32,203 bases of DNA from an uncultured Finegoldia sp. (GCF_900766215.1 NZ_CAAFUQ010000060.1:1-32203), one strand, 5' to 3'; shown: positions 16,619-25,717, counted from the stretch's first letter. The notes: a model not told the origin generated them from the letters alone. Numbers and translations are program-made.

Positions 16619-17449
16619 ATGAGTTATTTTAATTACTGGATTAGCGTTCTGGTGGTGTTTGCAATTATATTTTTGTTTGCCAGAACGATTTCAAATGAAA
16701 AACAAATTGTCGCATTTTTTTCGAAATTAATCTACGTTGTAATTATTCCGGCGAATATTGCGATTAGTTTGAGTGAACTTACGTACAAGAATTTCAACAT
16801 CAAACTTGGTGTATTTTTTGTGTATTTGTGGATATTGTCCAAGATTATGACGATGATTTTCCAAATCAACACGAAGGATAAGGATTCGTTGGAACCTGCG
16901 TTTATTTTCTCAAATATTATCGTGATGAGGCCGTTTTTGCAAAATGTTATGGACAAGAATATTATGAACAATCTGATTATAATTTCTTGTGTGATTTATC
17001 TTGTGTACATGCTTTACAAGAGAATTTTCAATGTGACAGACTTTTTGATGGCGATGGGTTTTTCCGTAGCTTTTTGTATTTGTGCGATTTACAAGTTCTC
17101 ATACATGCTAACTCCTCTAAAAATTATTCAATCGACAAGTTCAGTTGTGACTATAATAGCATTTGCACTTGCAGTATCGAGCATTGATATGAAAAGTTTG
17201 TTTGATTTGACATCCATTATGCTTACTGTTGTGAATTTGCTGATAATTCCAGTGTTTACATACGTCGTTGTGAGTGCTGTGACGAACAATCAGCAGTTGA
17301 TTAAATCTATAATTATGTACACTGCGATTGGCCCAGCTTTTGTGATTTCGTCTGATTTTTATAAGAAAACCAAACTTAGAGTCACAGAGCTTGGATTCTT
17401 GTTGTCGGTGGTTACGATGTTTATTTTAAATTATTTGTTTTTTAAATAG
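16619..17449 (+). CDS. Putative AEC-family (auxin efflux carrier-like) permease
   Basis: The chosen start ATG 16619 is preceded by GGAGG with 5-base spacing; the alternative TTG at 16607 overlaps that binding site. The 276-residue protein is almost entirely membrane-embedded, with about 9-10 segments. An N-terminal half has a proline-containing helix (VVIIPANIAISLSEL). The C-terminal half has PLKIIQS followed by a helix ending VSSIDMKSLFD, resembling the second inverted repeat of AEC transporters. The resemblance is moderate, so only a general transporter call is safe. A TATAAT box at 16597-16602 sits close to the start. Confidence 0.6.
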   Translation: MSYFNYWISVLVVFAIIFLFARTISNEKQIVAFFSKLIYVVIIPANIAISLSELTYKNFNIKLGVFFVYLWILSKIMTMIFQINTKDKDSLEPAFIFSNIIVMRPFLQNVMDKNIMNNLIIISCVIYLVYMLYKRIFNVTDFLMAMGFSVAFCICAIYKFSYMLTPLKIIQSTSSVVTIIAFALAVSSIDMKSLFDLTSIMLTVVNLLIIPVFTYVVVSAVTNNQQLIKSIIMYTAIGPAFVISSDFYKKTKLRVTELGFLLSVVTMFILNYLFFK

Positions 17450-17475
17450 GCGAGACAATTCGCCTATTTTTTTGG
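17444..17475 (+). terminator. Terminator of the permease gene
   Basis: AAATAGGCGA (17444-17453) pairs with TCGCCTATTT (17460-17469), followed by a T run. It overlaps the stop codon and abuts the insertion-sequence relic. Confidence 0.88.
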
Positions 17476-17523
17476 CATGAAAAAACCCCTCCATCCGTAT
17501 TCCGGATTTTGGGGTTCAGGTCA
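17471..17523. mobile_element. Solo right-end relic of the IS3-family element
   Basis: Bases 17481-17523 are identical over 43 positions to the last 43 bases of the insertion sequence at the window's end (32161-32203). Homology continues through TTTGGCAT, which in the IS is the start codon of orfA. The rest of the element is absent. The relic keeps the hairpin AACCCC (17484-17489)/GGGGTT (17511-17516) with inner ATCCG/CGGAT. Read on the minus strand this is followed by six T residues, and it lies just behind the surface-protein gene that ends at 17567, so it probably terminates that transcript. Confidence 0.85.
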
Positions 17524-17566
17524 AATTGTCCTCTTTAGTTTAATTTATTTCCATGTTATTTTAAGG

Positions 17567-18862
17567 TTATTCCAATGGTCTGTAATCTTCAGCCAATGCA
17601 TCTCTCAAATAAACAAATAATTTCTCGTATTTTTTGATTGAGTTGTAGTATTTGTTATTAGGAAGGACGTAGTATTTTTTGTAATCTTTTGTGAATGCTT
17701 TGATGAGCCCTTTTCCTTGTTTATCCAAGAGTGGCTTGTCGATGTCTAGTCCCGATATCAATATTACTTGTGTGGAGTAATTGTTCTTGGTAACTGTGTT
17801 GTATCCACCGATTGTAGTCAATTTGTAGATGGATGTAGTGTTTTTCATATATTCTCTAACTGATAGTGGTAGGACATCTTTTTTGACAAGTAGTATCGGT
17901 GCTTTGATTTTTTGAGCGACTGTAGAAGATACTAATGCATCTGCGAACACTTCACCGCTTGTAGTGATAACTTCCGCTGGATTTGCATTCACTCTTTTTG
18001 CAACTTCAACACTTGATGCGTAACGGTCAGATCCTGCAAGTCTTGTGACACGTTTTTTAGTCAGATTTTCGATTTGGTTTTTGACAGTTTGATTTACAGA
18101 TATTTCTCCACCGACGATGGTTACATTGTCGATATTTCCGATTGATTGTATAAATTTTCTCGTAGATTGTGACAATCCTTCGTTACTTACAAGCAAGATT
18201 GGGGCGTTTTGGTGTGCTGCAAGGCTTGTAGCATACAATGCATCTGCATAATTTGTCCCTGCGGCAAATATCAAATTCGTAGTATTTGCACGTGTTTTTG
18301 CAGATTCTGCTGATGTGTCGTAGCGATTATTTCCCATAATTCTAGTGATTTTGGCGTGTGGGAAGTTCTTTCTCAATTTATTTTCAACTTTTTTGCTGAT
18401 AGTATTTGCGCCACCCATCAGATAAATCTCGTCCAAGAACATCTTGTCAAGCGCTGATTTCGTTTCAACGGATAATGAATTCTTGCCAGTGTACAAAAGT
18501 GGGTATTTGCCCATAGACACATTCGTTGCACTGATTGCATCGGGATATGCGTTGTCGTTTACAAGAATAACCTTGTTCGTATTTGCAAAGTAATGACGTT
18601 GCACATTCACTGCAGTCTTCGCTCTGTTTTCTCCTTGGAACCTTTGGTGAATAACATTTTTGAACACACCATCTTCATTAGTAGTGATTTGTTCCTGTTG
18701 TTTCTCATTTTTAGTTTTTTCGTTAGTATTATTTACGTTCGTTTCATTTGTACTTGCTTTAACCTTTTCCGAAGTCCCTTCATTTGGGCTATCCTTGTCT
18801 GCAATACTCACCACAGGAAAGCTCAACATACACACAAGCATCAAAGCCACCAATTTTTTCAT
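17567..18862 (-). CDS. Secreted protein with three cell-wall-binding repeats (CWB2)
   Basis: The start at ATG 18862 is favoured by AAGGAG 7 bases upstream, giving 431 residues. The N-terminal signal peptide MKKLVALMLVCMLSFPVVSIA is followed by a low-complexity Asn/Thr/Glu/Lys linker. Three CWB2 units then follow (from about residue 80 to 370), each opening with a R-x-x-G-x-x-R-Y-x-T/S-S/A motif (for example RIMGNNRYDTSAE, RLAGSDRYASSVE) and ending with an I-x-x-x-G-G strand. By family, three CWB2 modules form a trimer that binds anionic wall polymer non-covalently. A 65-residue unassigned C-terminal domain rich in Tyr and Lys follows. The membrane protein at 18898-19446 lies 35 bases upstream in the same direction. 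Confidence 0.92.
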   Translation of the reverse strand: MKKLVALMLVCMLSFPVVSIADKDSPNEGTSEKVKASTNETNVNNTNEKTKNEKQQEQITTNEDGVFKNVIHQRFQGENRAKTAVNVQRHYFANTNKVILVNDNAYPDAISATNVSMGKYPLLYTGKNSLSVETKSALDKMFLDEIYLMGGANTISKKVENKLRKNFPHAKITRIMGNNRYDTSAESAKTRANTTNLIFAAGTNYADALYATSLAAHQNAPILLVSNEGLSQSTRKFIQSIGNIDNVTIVGGEISVNQTVKNQIENLTKKRVTRLAGSDRYASSVEVAKRVNANPAEVITTSGEVFADALVSSTVAQKIKAPILLVKKDVLPLSVREYMKNTTSIYKLTTIGGYNTVTKNNYSTQVILISGLDIDKPLLDKQGKGLIKAFTKDYKKYYVLPNNKYYNSIKKYEKLFVYLRDALAEDYRPLE

Positions 18863-18897
18863 AAAACACTCCTTATTAATTTCCAACTAACACACGA

Positions 18898-19446
18898 CTA
18901 ATTCAAAACGATGAAGAACAACAAAGTTGTACCCATCAGAAAACCAATCGCACTCATAACAATCTTCACAATAGCAGCCGTTACAGTAGCCTTGTTCAAA
19001 AAAGAAGGCTTAAATTTGTCATACATCACAACGCTGTACACAAAACCCGAAATCACATTTACAATCACGCTTACAATCGGCATTCTCGTATTAAACACCG
19101 AAGACAGAACAATTGTAATCAAAGTGTACACACTAGCCTTTGCCAAAAACTCTGAATTCGAAACCTTAGTCACCATATCTTTTTTCAAAAAACTTGTCGC
19201 AATCCAAAAACTCAACACACACGAAAAAGGTGTCATAACAGTCTTTGAAAAATACGACAATGGAAGGGATAAACTCAGAAAATCTTGCGACGAATTGGGA
19301 GGACTTATCCTCATCCACAACATAAATGAAACGAGACTAATTACTCCTGAAATAATCAGCGTGAACATCCACGCACCCTGTTTCTTTTCTATTGTTTTAA
19401 TATGTTTTTGCAAACGTGAAAACACTTCACCATAAAATTTTTCCAT
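18898..19446 (-). CDS. Polytopic membrane protein, short member of the window's FxKKxM family
   Basis: ATG 19446 is preceded by GAGGAG with 5-base spacing, giving 182 residues: a short cytoplasmic N terminus (MEKFYGEVFSRLQKHIKTIEKK) and about five membrane segments. The central FLKKDMV and the later GFVYSVVMYDKF align with FTKKYM/AYSATFLD and FTKKDM/LYSAVFYD of the proteins at 19603-20442 and 29844-30698, so the three look paralogous, this one without the acidic tail. Function is unknown; a Yip1-like topology is possible. It is probably transcribed with the downstream CWB2 gene. Confidence 0.72.
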   Translation of the reverse strand: MEKFYGEVFSRLQKHIKTIEKKQGAWMFTLIISGVISLVSFMLWMRISPPNSSQDFLSLSLPLSYFSKTVMTPFSCVLSFWIATSFLKKDMVTKVSNSEFLAKASVYTLITIVLSSVFNTRMPIVSVIVNVISGFVYSVVMYDKFKPSFLNKATVTAAIVKIVMSAIGFLMGTTLLFFIVLN

Positions 19447-19472
19447 AAAAACTCCTCTTAATGTATACACTT

Positions 19473-19501
19473 ATTATAACCCAGTAAAACAAAGCATTCA
19501 A
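19473..19501 (-). promoter_or_regulatory. Promoter of the membrane protein/CWB2 unit
   Basis: On the minus strand TTGAAT (19501-19496), a 17-base spacer and a perfect TATAAT (19478-19473) precede the gene starting at 19446. Confidence 0.75.
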
Positions 19502-19573
19502 GAAACGGACGTATTTTAGCTGACAAGGTAAATTAGATTTTCGATGTTTATTTTTAAAAATAAACACACAAAA

Positions 19574-19597
19574 ACCCGACCTCAAAAAAGGTCGGGT
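19574..19597 (-). terminator. Terminator of the 19603-20442 gene
   Basis: ACCCGACCT (19574-19582) pairs with AGGTCGGGT (19589-19597). On the minus strand it lies just past the stop codon and is followed by TTTTTG. Confidence 0.88.
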
Positions 19598-19602
19598 AAA
19601 TT

Positions 19603-20442
19603 TTATCCAATCATATTAGAAAAAGAGTTGTAAATCAAAATACCAACCAAAGCTACCAATAAAATTTCTAAGATAAATACGATAACTCTGATAATAATTT
19701 GTGCTAAGAATGATTTCAAACCAACTTTGAAGCTATCTTTTTCCAATGTTAAATCCAAGAAAGTTGCAGAGTAAGCTATCATTCCTGTGAAGCAACCAAT
19801 GATGCTTCCTATAAATCCCAAAGGTGTAAGTATGAACATGAACAATCCATTAATTATCGAAAACACCCCGCCCTTAATATCTCTTGTGCAAGGTGGTGGA
19901 GTTGGTCGCATGTATTTTTTCGTAAACATGTATATAAACCTTGTCATCGCGTAGTTGATTAATGGTACAAAAATCAAAGTCATGATAGAAATTGTAGGTC
20001 TGTGGAAAACTTTCGACAATTCTCCAAGAGAACCATTTGTTGTAACACTAACCCACATAGCACTTGTCAAAGCCGCGATTAACCCTGATGTTAAAAATGA
20101 ATAAATGATTCCGTGTTTTGTAGATGCGTAAAAATCGTAGATTTTTTGGGCAAATCCATTGATGAATTTCACACAACTTAAATACCAATCAGGTGAATCG
20201 TTTTGCTTGTAGTTTTCGTATTCCTCGTTATCTTCCTTGCGCTCTTTTTGAGTGTATTTTTGGTTAATCTTTTCAAACATGTCTTCTTTTGATTGTTCTT
20301 CATCCAAAACCTTATTAACATCAGCATTATTTTCTGCGTCGTTCTCAGTTTTTGCTTCAAAATAACTATCATCGTGAACAATTTTTTCGTCAGACATATA
20401 ACTTTTCAGATTTTGTTTAAAATCTTGTTTCTTATCGTCCAT
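19603..20442 (-). CDS. Membrane protein with acidic cytoplasmic N-terminal tail
   Basis: The 279-residue protein starts with about 85 residues of highly charged, Asp/Glu/Lys/Asn-rich sequence without a signal peptide, followed by about five membrane segments. Between helices lie FTKKYMRPTPPPCTRDIKGG and, later, AYSATFLD. Both elements recur in the protein at 29844-30698, which also has an acidic tail, so the two are paralogues. The tail has no recognised fold and is likely disordered. GGAGGAG precedes ATG 20442, and a terminator follows, so it is transcribed alone. Function unknown. Confidence 0.78.
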   Translation of the reverse strand: MDDKKQDFKQNLKSYMSDEKIVHDDSYFEAKTENDAENNADVNKVLDEEQSKEDMFEKINQKYTQKERKEDNEEYENYKQNDSPDWYLSCVKFINGFAQKIYDFYASTKHGIIYSFLTSGLIAALTSAMWVSVTTNGSLGELSKVFHRPTISIMTLIFVPLINYAMTRFIYMFTKKYMRPTPPPCTRDIKGGVFSIINGLFMFILTPLGFIGSIIGCFTGMIAYSATFLDLTLEKDSFKVGLKSFLAQIIIRVIVFILEILLVALVGILIYNSFSNMIG

Positions 20443-20531
20443 AGTCTCCTCCTATTAATATTTCTTATTTAATAATATACCCATTTGAGAAATATCCATT
20501 CATATATTTGGTAATTTATCGGAGGTTTTTT

Positions 20532-20588
20532 ATGTTAAATATTTCAAAAATTGAACAAAAAAAGGAATTTAATCCAGATTTATTTTAA
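20532..20588 (+). CDS. Possible 18-residue peptide
   Basis: CGGAGG with 8-base spacing precedes ATG 20532, opening a frame for MLNISKIEQKKEFNPDLF. It stands alone about 100 bases before the large surface-protein gene. It could be a leader peptide or the remnant start of a lost gene. Only the translation start signal supports it. Confidence 0.25.
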   Translation: MLNISKIEQKKEFNPDLF

Positions 20589-20686
20589 TAATTAAACTTA
20601 AAGAGTTTACATATTTTACAAAAGGGTATATTAAAGAATGATGGTTTTATGAAGAAAATTATAGCTAAATATCAAAAGGGGGAAAA

Positions 20687-23600
20687 ATGAATAGAAAACG
20701 AATTATTTCGTGGATACTAATCTTCGCTATGGTTATAGGATTTGCTCCTGTAAACATATATGCAAGTGGTGTTCCACAAAAACAAGAGGTCGCTGCTGAA
20801 AGTGATTTCGATTTTGATGCAAGTACGGGTACTATTAAAAAATATAAGGGTACAGCTACTGATGTAGTTATTCCGGAAAAAATTAATAGAAAGTCTGTAA
20901 CGACTATTGGTAAGCAAGCTTTTGGAAAGAAAAAACTAACTTCAGTTGTTATTCCAGAAGGTGTTGAAACAATAGGACAAGGAGCTTTCACAGCTAATCT
21001 GTTGACAACTATCAAGCTTCCTTCAACTGTTAAGAAAATTGATAGTATGGCTTTTGCGGCGAATAATAATTTAAGCAAAGTTGAATTAAATGAAGGATTG
21101 GAATTTATAGGTCAACGAGCTTTTATGAAAGATTCTTCATTAACAGGAGAAATCACAATTCCATCAACAGTAAAGACTGTTATGACATCTGCTTTTGATA
21201 AATCAGGTGTAACTGGACTTTTGTTAAAAGGTGACAGGAATTCTAATACTGTTAATTTACATTCTGGATTAAATGGAGAAGTAATACAATTTGTAAAGTC
21301 AGAAAGTACTTTCAAAAAGATTAAAATTAATTTTAACTCTTTAGGAATAGCTGATGCAGATAAATATCTTGATTTGGGTAAAGTAGAAGTTAATGTTAAC
21401 AGCAAGGAAGAACTTAAAAAATGGCTTAATGAAAATATTGACGCAGATTTTGTGGCAAATTATGTAAACAAAGCTGACAGTTCAGGCTTAAATGATAAAG
21501 AAGTTGTTCTTGAAAAGATTTGGAACTTGGATAAATTTGACAAAACAAAAGAATTTGAAGTAACAGCAAATATTGATAAAGACAAGCTTCCAGAATTTGA
21601 ATTGATCGAAGGATATGCATCACCAAATGTTAATAATTCAGCTACGAATTTAATGATTAAACTAACTGTTAAACTTGGAGAATCTGAAGAACAACCTACT
21701 GTAACTGAATGGTCACAAGAAGATTTCACTTATGGACAATTCAAATACAAGGGAAGAATGGAAGAAGAAACTTACAGATTCGGAATTACTGGTTTCTCTG
21801 AAAAAGGTAAAGCAAAGTTAGCTAAGAATTCTGATTTGGTTATTCCAAAGGAAGTTAATATTGACGGTGAAGTTAAACAAGTAGAAGGAATTAAGGAAAA
21901 TTCATTCAAAGATATCAAAATTAATAGTGTAACTTTCCTAAAATCTGATGTAGAATTCATCATCAAAGATTCTGCTTTCGAAAACTCAGGATTGACTAAG
22001 GTTAAGTTTGAAGAAGGTTTGAAATCTATTGAATCATTTGCATTCAAGAACAATAAGCTTACAGAAGTTTCCATTCCAAGCACAGTGTGGAAAACTGGTA
22101 GCAGATCATTCATGAACAATGAAATTAGTAAGCTTGATATATCTGATGATGTAAATATGATTCAAATAGACAACTATAGTTTTGCTGAAAACAAGCTAGA
22201 AATTGTTAAACTTCCTTACTCTATATTTAAGTTTAGAGATTTTGTTTTCATGAATAATCCTGGATATGAAAACAAAGGTGTTGTAAGACTTGAAACAAGA
22301 AATCCTGAACATTTGCAATCTACAAGTTATATTGTTCCAGAAAACGAATATCACAAAGTTGTGTTGATTACAGATGTAAACAGAAGTGAACTTTTCAAAG
22401 AACTACAAGCTGTTAAATCAATTGTAAGAGAAGATTACAAGAAAGATGTGTTGGCAGAATTCGACAAGGTATTAGAAGAAGCAAAAGCAATATTCAAAGA
22501 CCAAAAATCAACACAAGAACAAACAGACAAGGCATTTGATGATTTGGTAAAAGCTGAAGCAAAATTGAGACAATCAGCACCAGATAGATCAAAACTCAGA
22601 GATTCCATCAAAAAAGCGGAAGAATTAATTCCGGAAATGTTCGAAAAAGAATCCTACGATGCTATGAAGAAGGAACTTGACAAAGCTAAGAAAGTTCTAG
22701 CAAACTTGGATTCTACAGCTGATGAAGTGAAGGCTGCACAAGAAAACTTGGATAAGGCTATGGATAACTTGGTTATCAACAAAAATGTGCTTTACACAAG
22801 TGAAGATTTCACATACAAAGACAATGCTATTACAGGATTTAGCGAAAGTGGTAAGACTAAGTTCAAAGTAAACAAAGATTTGGTTCTTCCAGATAAAAAT
22901 CCTGATGGCAAGGATATTGAAGTGATTGGCAAATCAGCATTCAGTTTAGAAAAAGATCCTGGAGTTAAATTCGGTACAGATACTGTAAGCTCTGCTAATG
23001 GTATGAAATCTCTTAAATTACCAAAGAATCTTAAGAGAATTGAAGAAGATGCATTCAGATTAAATAATTTCAAAAATGTAGATTTTCCAGAAACTTTGGA
23101 ATATATTGGAGGATCTGCATTTAATGGAAATAGACTTGAAAAAGTAATCTTACCAGATTCTGTGACAGATGTTGAAGGAGGAGCATTCTCGTTAAATCAA
23201 ATTACTGAACTTAGAATTTCTCCAAACATGACTAAGATTAAAGATGGTACTTTTGCAAGAAATATTAAACTTAAAAAACTTGAAATACCAGAAGGTATCA
23301 AGGTAATCGAAGGATCAGCATTCCAAGGTGCACCATTGAAAGAACTTTCTATTTCAAAAACAGTAGAAGAAATTCAACACAGAGCATTCACAGGTCACCA
23401 ACTTGAAGAATTGACAATTCCAGGAAATGTTAAGAAGATTGGTAATCAAGCTTTTGCACACAATATTAAGTGGAAGAGACTTAAAAAATTAACATTGGAA
23501 GAAGGAATTGAAGAAATCGGCGACACTGCATTTAGATTTAGTTTGCTTAAAGAAACAAACTTACCAAAGAGTTTGAAGAAACTTTCTGATACTGCTTTCA

Positions 23601-24652
23601 GAAATGCAGAAACAACAGACAAAAAGCCTGTTGTAGTTAAGATTTATACCGAAAATCCTGACCACTTGAAATTTAATAATGAAAAATCATTAGTAAATCA
23701 AAAGATAATTTTGAAAGACAATCCAACAGAAGACATCAAAGACACAGACACGCTAAAAGAAATATTCGAAAAAATACCATCAAGAAGAATTGCAGGAAGA
23801 AACCGTCAACTAACAGCAGTAGAAGTAAGCAAAGCACTATTCGAAAAAGCAGACACAGTAATACTAACATCAAGCAATAAAATGGTAGATGCATTATCAT
23901 CTTCACCATACGGAGTAGGAAAGAACGCACCAACACTTCTAGTAGAAAAAGATTCAATAATGGATGAAGTACTTCAAGAAATCAAAAGACTTAACCCAAC
24001 TCAAATAATAATCGCAGGTGGAAAAACTGTAATAAGCGAAAAAGTTGAAGACCAAATCAAAGAACTAGGAATCAAACAACAAAGAATAGCAGGAGCTGAC
24101 AGATTCGAAACAGCAGTAAAACTTGGAGAACAAGTCAGAGCAAATTCAACTAACAGAAAAGAAATAATACTTGTAAATGGATTTAATAATATAGACGCAT
24201 TAACAGCAGGAAGTTTAGCAAGTAAACTAAACATCCCAATATTATTAACACAATCAGACCAATTAAACGAAACAACTAAAAAAGCAATCAAAGAATGGGG
24301 AATAGAAAAAGTTACAATAATTGGTGGAAAAACACAAGTATCAGAAACAATAAAAGAAACATTACAAAACGAAGGACTAAAAGTAGACAGACTTGCAGGA
24401 AGAACAAGAGTAGACACAGCATTAGAAGTAGCAAAAGCTGTCAATGAAACTGCTGACAAAGTAATATTTGCAAACAAAACTGCATATCCAGATGCATTAT
24501 TAGCACCATATCTATCAAAAGCAAAAAATGCACCGATAGTATTAATAGGAAATGATGAAGCATCAGTTTCTGTAAAACAATACTTGAGAGACAACAAAAT
24601 AAAAGAATGTATAATTATAGGCGGAGAAAAAAGCATAGAATTATACAAATAA
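20687..24652 (+). CDS. Large surface protein: BspA-like LRR blocks, FIVAR-like helices, three CWB2 repeats
   Basis: This 1321-residue protein is the longest gene here. A signal peptide (about 1-27, ending near YAS) precedes LRR_5 (BspA-like) repeats at about 30-185, 390-560 and 705-1000. These carry the recurring pattern I-P-x-x-V-x-x-I-G-x-x-A-F. An alpha-helical region at about 570-695 holds two FIVAR-like three-helix units (for example KKAEELIPEMFEKESYDAMK). From about 1033 three CWB2 modules (RRIAGRNRQ, RIAGADRFETA, RLAGRTRVDTA) anchor it to the wall. An E-D-F-T-Y...I-T-G-F-S-E module occurs twice (near 345 and 705), indicating internal duplication. BspA-type LRRs and FIVAR domains commonly bind host matrix or other cells, so an adhesin role is likely. 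AAAGGGGG precedes the ATG. G+T on the coding strand drops sharply in the CWB2 part. Confidence 0.93.
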   Translation: MNRKRIISWILIFAMVIGFAPVNIYASGVPQKQEVAAESDFDFDASTGTIKKYKGTATDVVIPEKINRKSVTTIGKQAFGKKKLTSVVIPEGVETIGQGAFTANLLTTIKLPSTVKKIDSMAFAANNNLSKVELNEGLEFIGQRAFMKDSSLTGEITIPSTVKTVMTSAFDKSGVTGLLLKGDRNSNTVNLHSGLNGEVIQFVKSESTFKKIKINFNSLGIADADKYLDLGKVEVNVNSKEELKKWLNENIDADFVANYVNKADSSGLNDKEVVLEKIWNLDKFDKTKEFEVTANIDKDKLPEFELIEGYASPNVNNSATNLMIKLTVKLGESEEQPTVTEWSQEDFTYGQFKYKGRMEEETYRFGITGFSEKGKAKLAKNSDLVIPKEVNIDGEVKQVEGIKENSFKDIKINSVTFLKSDVEFIIKDSAFENSGLTKVKFEEGLKSIESFAFKNNKLTEVSIPSTVWKTGSRSFMNNEISKLDISDDVNMIQIDNYSFAENKLEIVKLPYSIFKFRDFVFMNNPGYENKGVVRLETRNPEHLQSTSYIVPENEYHKVVLITDVNRSELFKELQAVKSIVREDYKKDVLAEFDKVLEEAKAIFKDQKSTQEQTDKAFDDLVKAEAKLRQSAPDRSKLRDSIKKAEELIPEMFEKESYDAMKKELDKAKKVLANLDSTADEVKAAQENLDKAMDNLVINKNVLYTSEDFTYKDNAITGFSESGKTKFKVNKDLVLPDKNPDGKDIEVIGKSAFSLEKDPGVKFGTDTVSSANGMKSLKLPKNLKRIEEDAFRLNNFKNVDFPETLEYIGGSAFNGNRLEKVILPDSVTDVEGGAFSLNQITELRISPNMTKIKDGTFARNIKLKKLEIPEGIKVIEGSAFQGAPLKELSISKTVEEIQHRAFTGHQLEELTIPGNVKKIGNQAFAHNIKWKRLKKLTLEEGIEEIGDTAFRFSLLKETNLPKSLKKLSDTAFRNAETTDKKPVVVKIYTENPDHLKFNNEKSLVNQKIILKDNPTEDIKDTDTLKEIFEKIPSRRIAGRNRQLTAVEVSKALFEKADTVILTSSNKMVDALSSSPYGVGKNAPTLLVEKDSIMDEVLQEIKRLNPTQIIIAGGKTVISEKVEDQIKELGIKQQRIAGADRFETAVKLGEQVRANSTNRKEIILVNGFNNIDALTAGSLASKLNIPILLTQSDQLNETTKKAIKEWGIEKVTIIGGKTQVSETIKETLQNEGLKVDRLAGRTRVDTALEVAKAVNETADKVIFANKTAYPDALLAPYLSKAKNAPIVLIGNDEASVSVKQYLRDNKIKECIIIGGEKSIELYK

Positions 24653-24664
24653 TCTCAGTTAACA

Positions 24665-24707
24665 AACAATGTGATTGGATTTTAGATTCAGTCACATTGT
24701 TTTTTGT
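24665..24707 (+). terminator. Terminator of the large surface protein gene
   Basis: AACAATGTGA (24665-24674) pairs with TCACATTGTT (24692-24701), followed by a T run, 12 bases past the stop codon. Confidence 0.85.
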
Positions 24708-24810
24708 TTGCAAATTACAAAAATCGAATTGTATTGTATAATATTAGATAGATTATCAACTGATAATTTCAAATAATTATCTTAAAATGCAAAGATTTGA
24801 GGAGAAATTT

Positions 24811-25689
24811 ATGTCAATTTTAGTTATAGGAAGCGTGAATGTAGACACTACATATAATTTGGAAAATTTCCCAAAACCTGGAGAAACTATTTCTTCACTG
24901 TCAAAGAGTAGATCCGTAGGTGGCAAGGGGGCAAACCAAGCGATTGCTTGCCAAAAATTGGGAGCAGATGTGAAGTTCCTTGCATGTGTGGGAAATGATA
25001 TGGACGCTGATTTTATTTTTGAAAATATGCGTGAATACGGTGTGGACACTACAAACATTATCAAAAAGGACGTGGACACTGGAACTGCGCTAATCAATGT
25101 AGATAAAACTGGTCAAAACGAGATAGTTTTGGATCATGGGGCAAATTATGCTATTACAATTCAAGATATCGACGATTACATTGAACTATTGGATGAATGC
25201 GATATTTTGATTTTGCAAATGGAAATTCCGCAAGAAGTGAATGAATATGCCATTCAAAAAGCTAAGGAAAAGGGAGTTTTCGTGATATTGAACCCTGCCC
25301 CAAGTGAGTTTGAAGTGGAAGATATTTTGGACAAAGTGGATTTGTTCGTGCCTAATGAGAATGAAATTTTGAGATATTCAACCAAAGAAAACTTAAAAGA
25401 AGCAGCAGATGAATTATTGGACAAAAATGTAGGTTCTGTAATAATAACTTTGGGAGAAAATGGCTCTGAGTATTTTACAAAAACAGAACACATCAAACAA
25501 GAAGCCATCAAGGCAGATGCGGTTGACACAACATCAGCAGGAGATAGCTACATCGGAGCGATGGCAGTCATGCTCGATCAAAAAAAATCCATCAAAGAAG
25601 CGATGGAATTTGCCACAAAAGCATCATCAAAGACTGTAACCAGAAAAGGATCGGGAGAATCCATCCCAACAATAGACGAAATAATGTAA
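24811..25689 (+). CDS. rbsK: Ribokinase-like PfkB-family sugar kinase
   Basis: ATG 24811 with GAGGAG 7 bases upstream gives 292 residues beginning MSILVIGSVNVDTTY, the canonical ribokinase start. PfkB signature 1 is GGKGANQA at 37-44; signature 2 is DTTSAGDSYIGAM from 239, with catalytic Asp245 and the anion-hole glycine. The NPAPSEF loop also matches ribokinases. The expected reaction is ATP-dependent phosphorylation of D-ribose at O5, feeding the pentose phosphate pathway; a related sugar or nucleoside is possible. No ribose transporter or RbsD lies nearby; the gene is alone between two terminators. Confidence 0.9.
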   Translation: MSILVIGSVNVDTTYNLENFPKPGETISSLSKSRSVGGKGANQAIACQKLGADVKFLACVGNDMDADFIFENMREYGVDTTNIIKKDVDTGTALINVDKTGQNEIVLDHGANYAITIQDIDDYIELLDECDILILQMEIPQEVNEYAIQKAKEKGVFVILNPAPSEFEVEDILDKVDLFVPNENEILRYSTKENLKEAADELLDKNVGSVIITLGENGSEYFTKTEHIKQEAIKADAVDTTSAGDSYIGAMAVMLDQKKSIKEAMEFATKASSKTVTRKGSGESIPTIDEIM

Positions 25690-25717
25690 AACTTTCAGGA
25701 TTTGCCTGAAAGTTTTT
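25688..25717 (+). terminator. Terminator of the sugar kinase, target of the group IIC intron
   Basis: AAAACTTTCAGG (25688-25699) pairs perfectly with CCTGAAAGTTTT (25705-25716) around ATTTG, followed by one further T. The intron begins three bases later, the usual group IIC insertion position behind a terminator stem. Confidence 0.93.

Noticed and set aside
24001..24648. 215-codon minus-strand frame inside the adhesin gene
   Set aside because: It is a shadow of the biased CWB2 codons; the plus strand has clear CWB2 motifs throughout.
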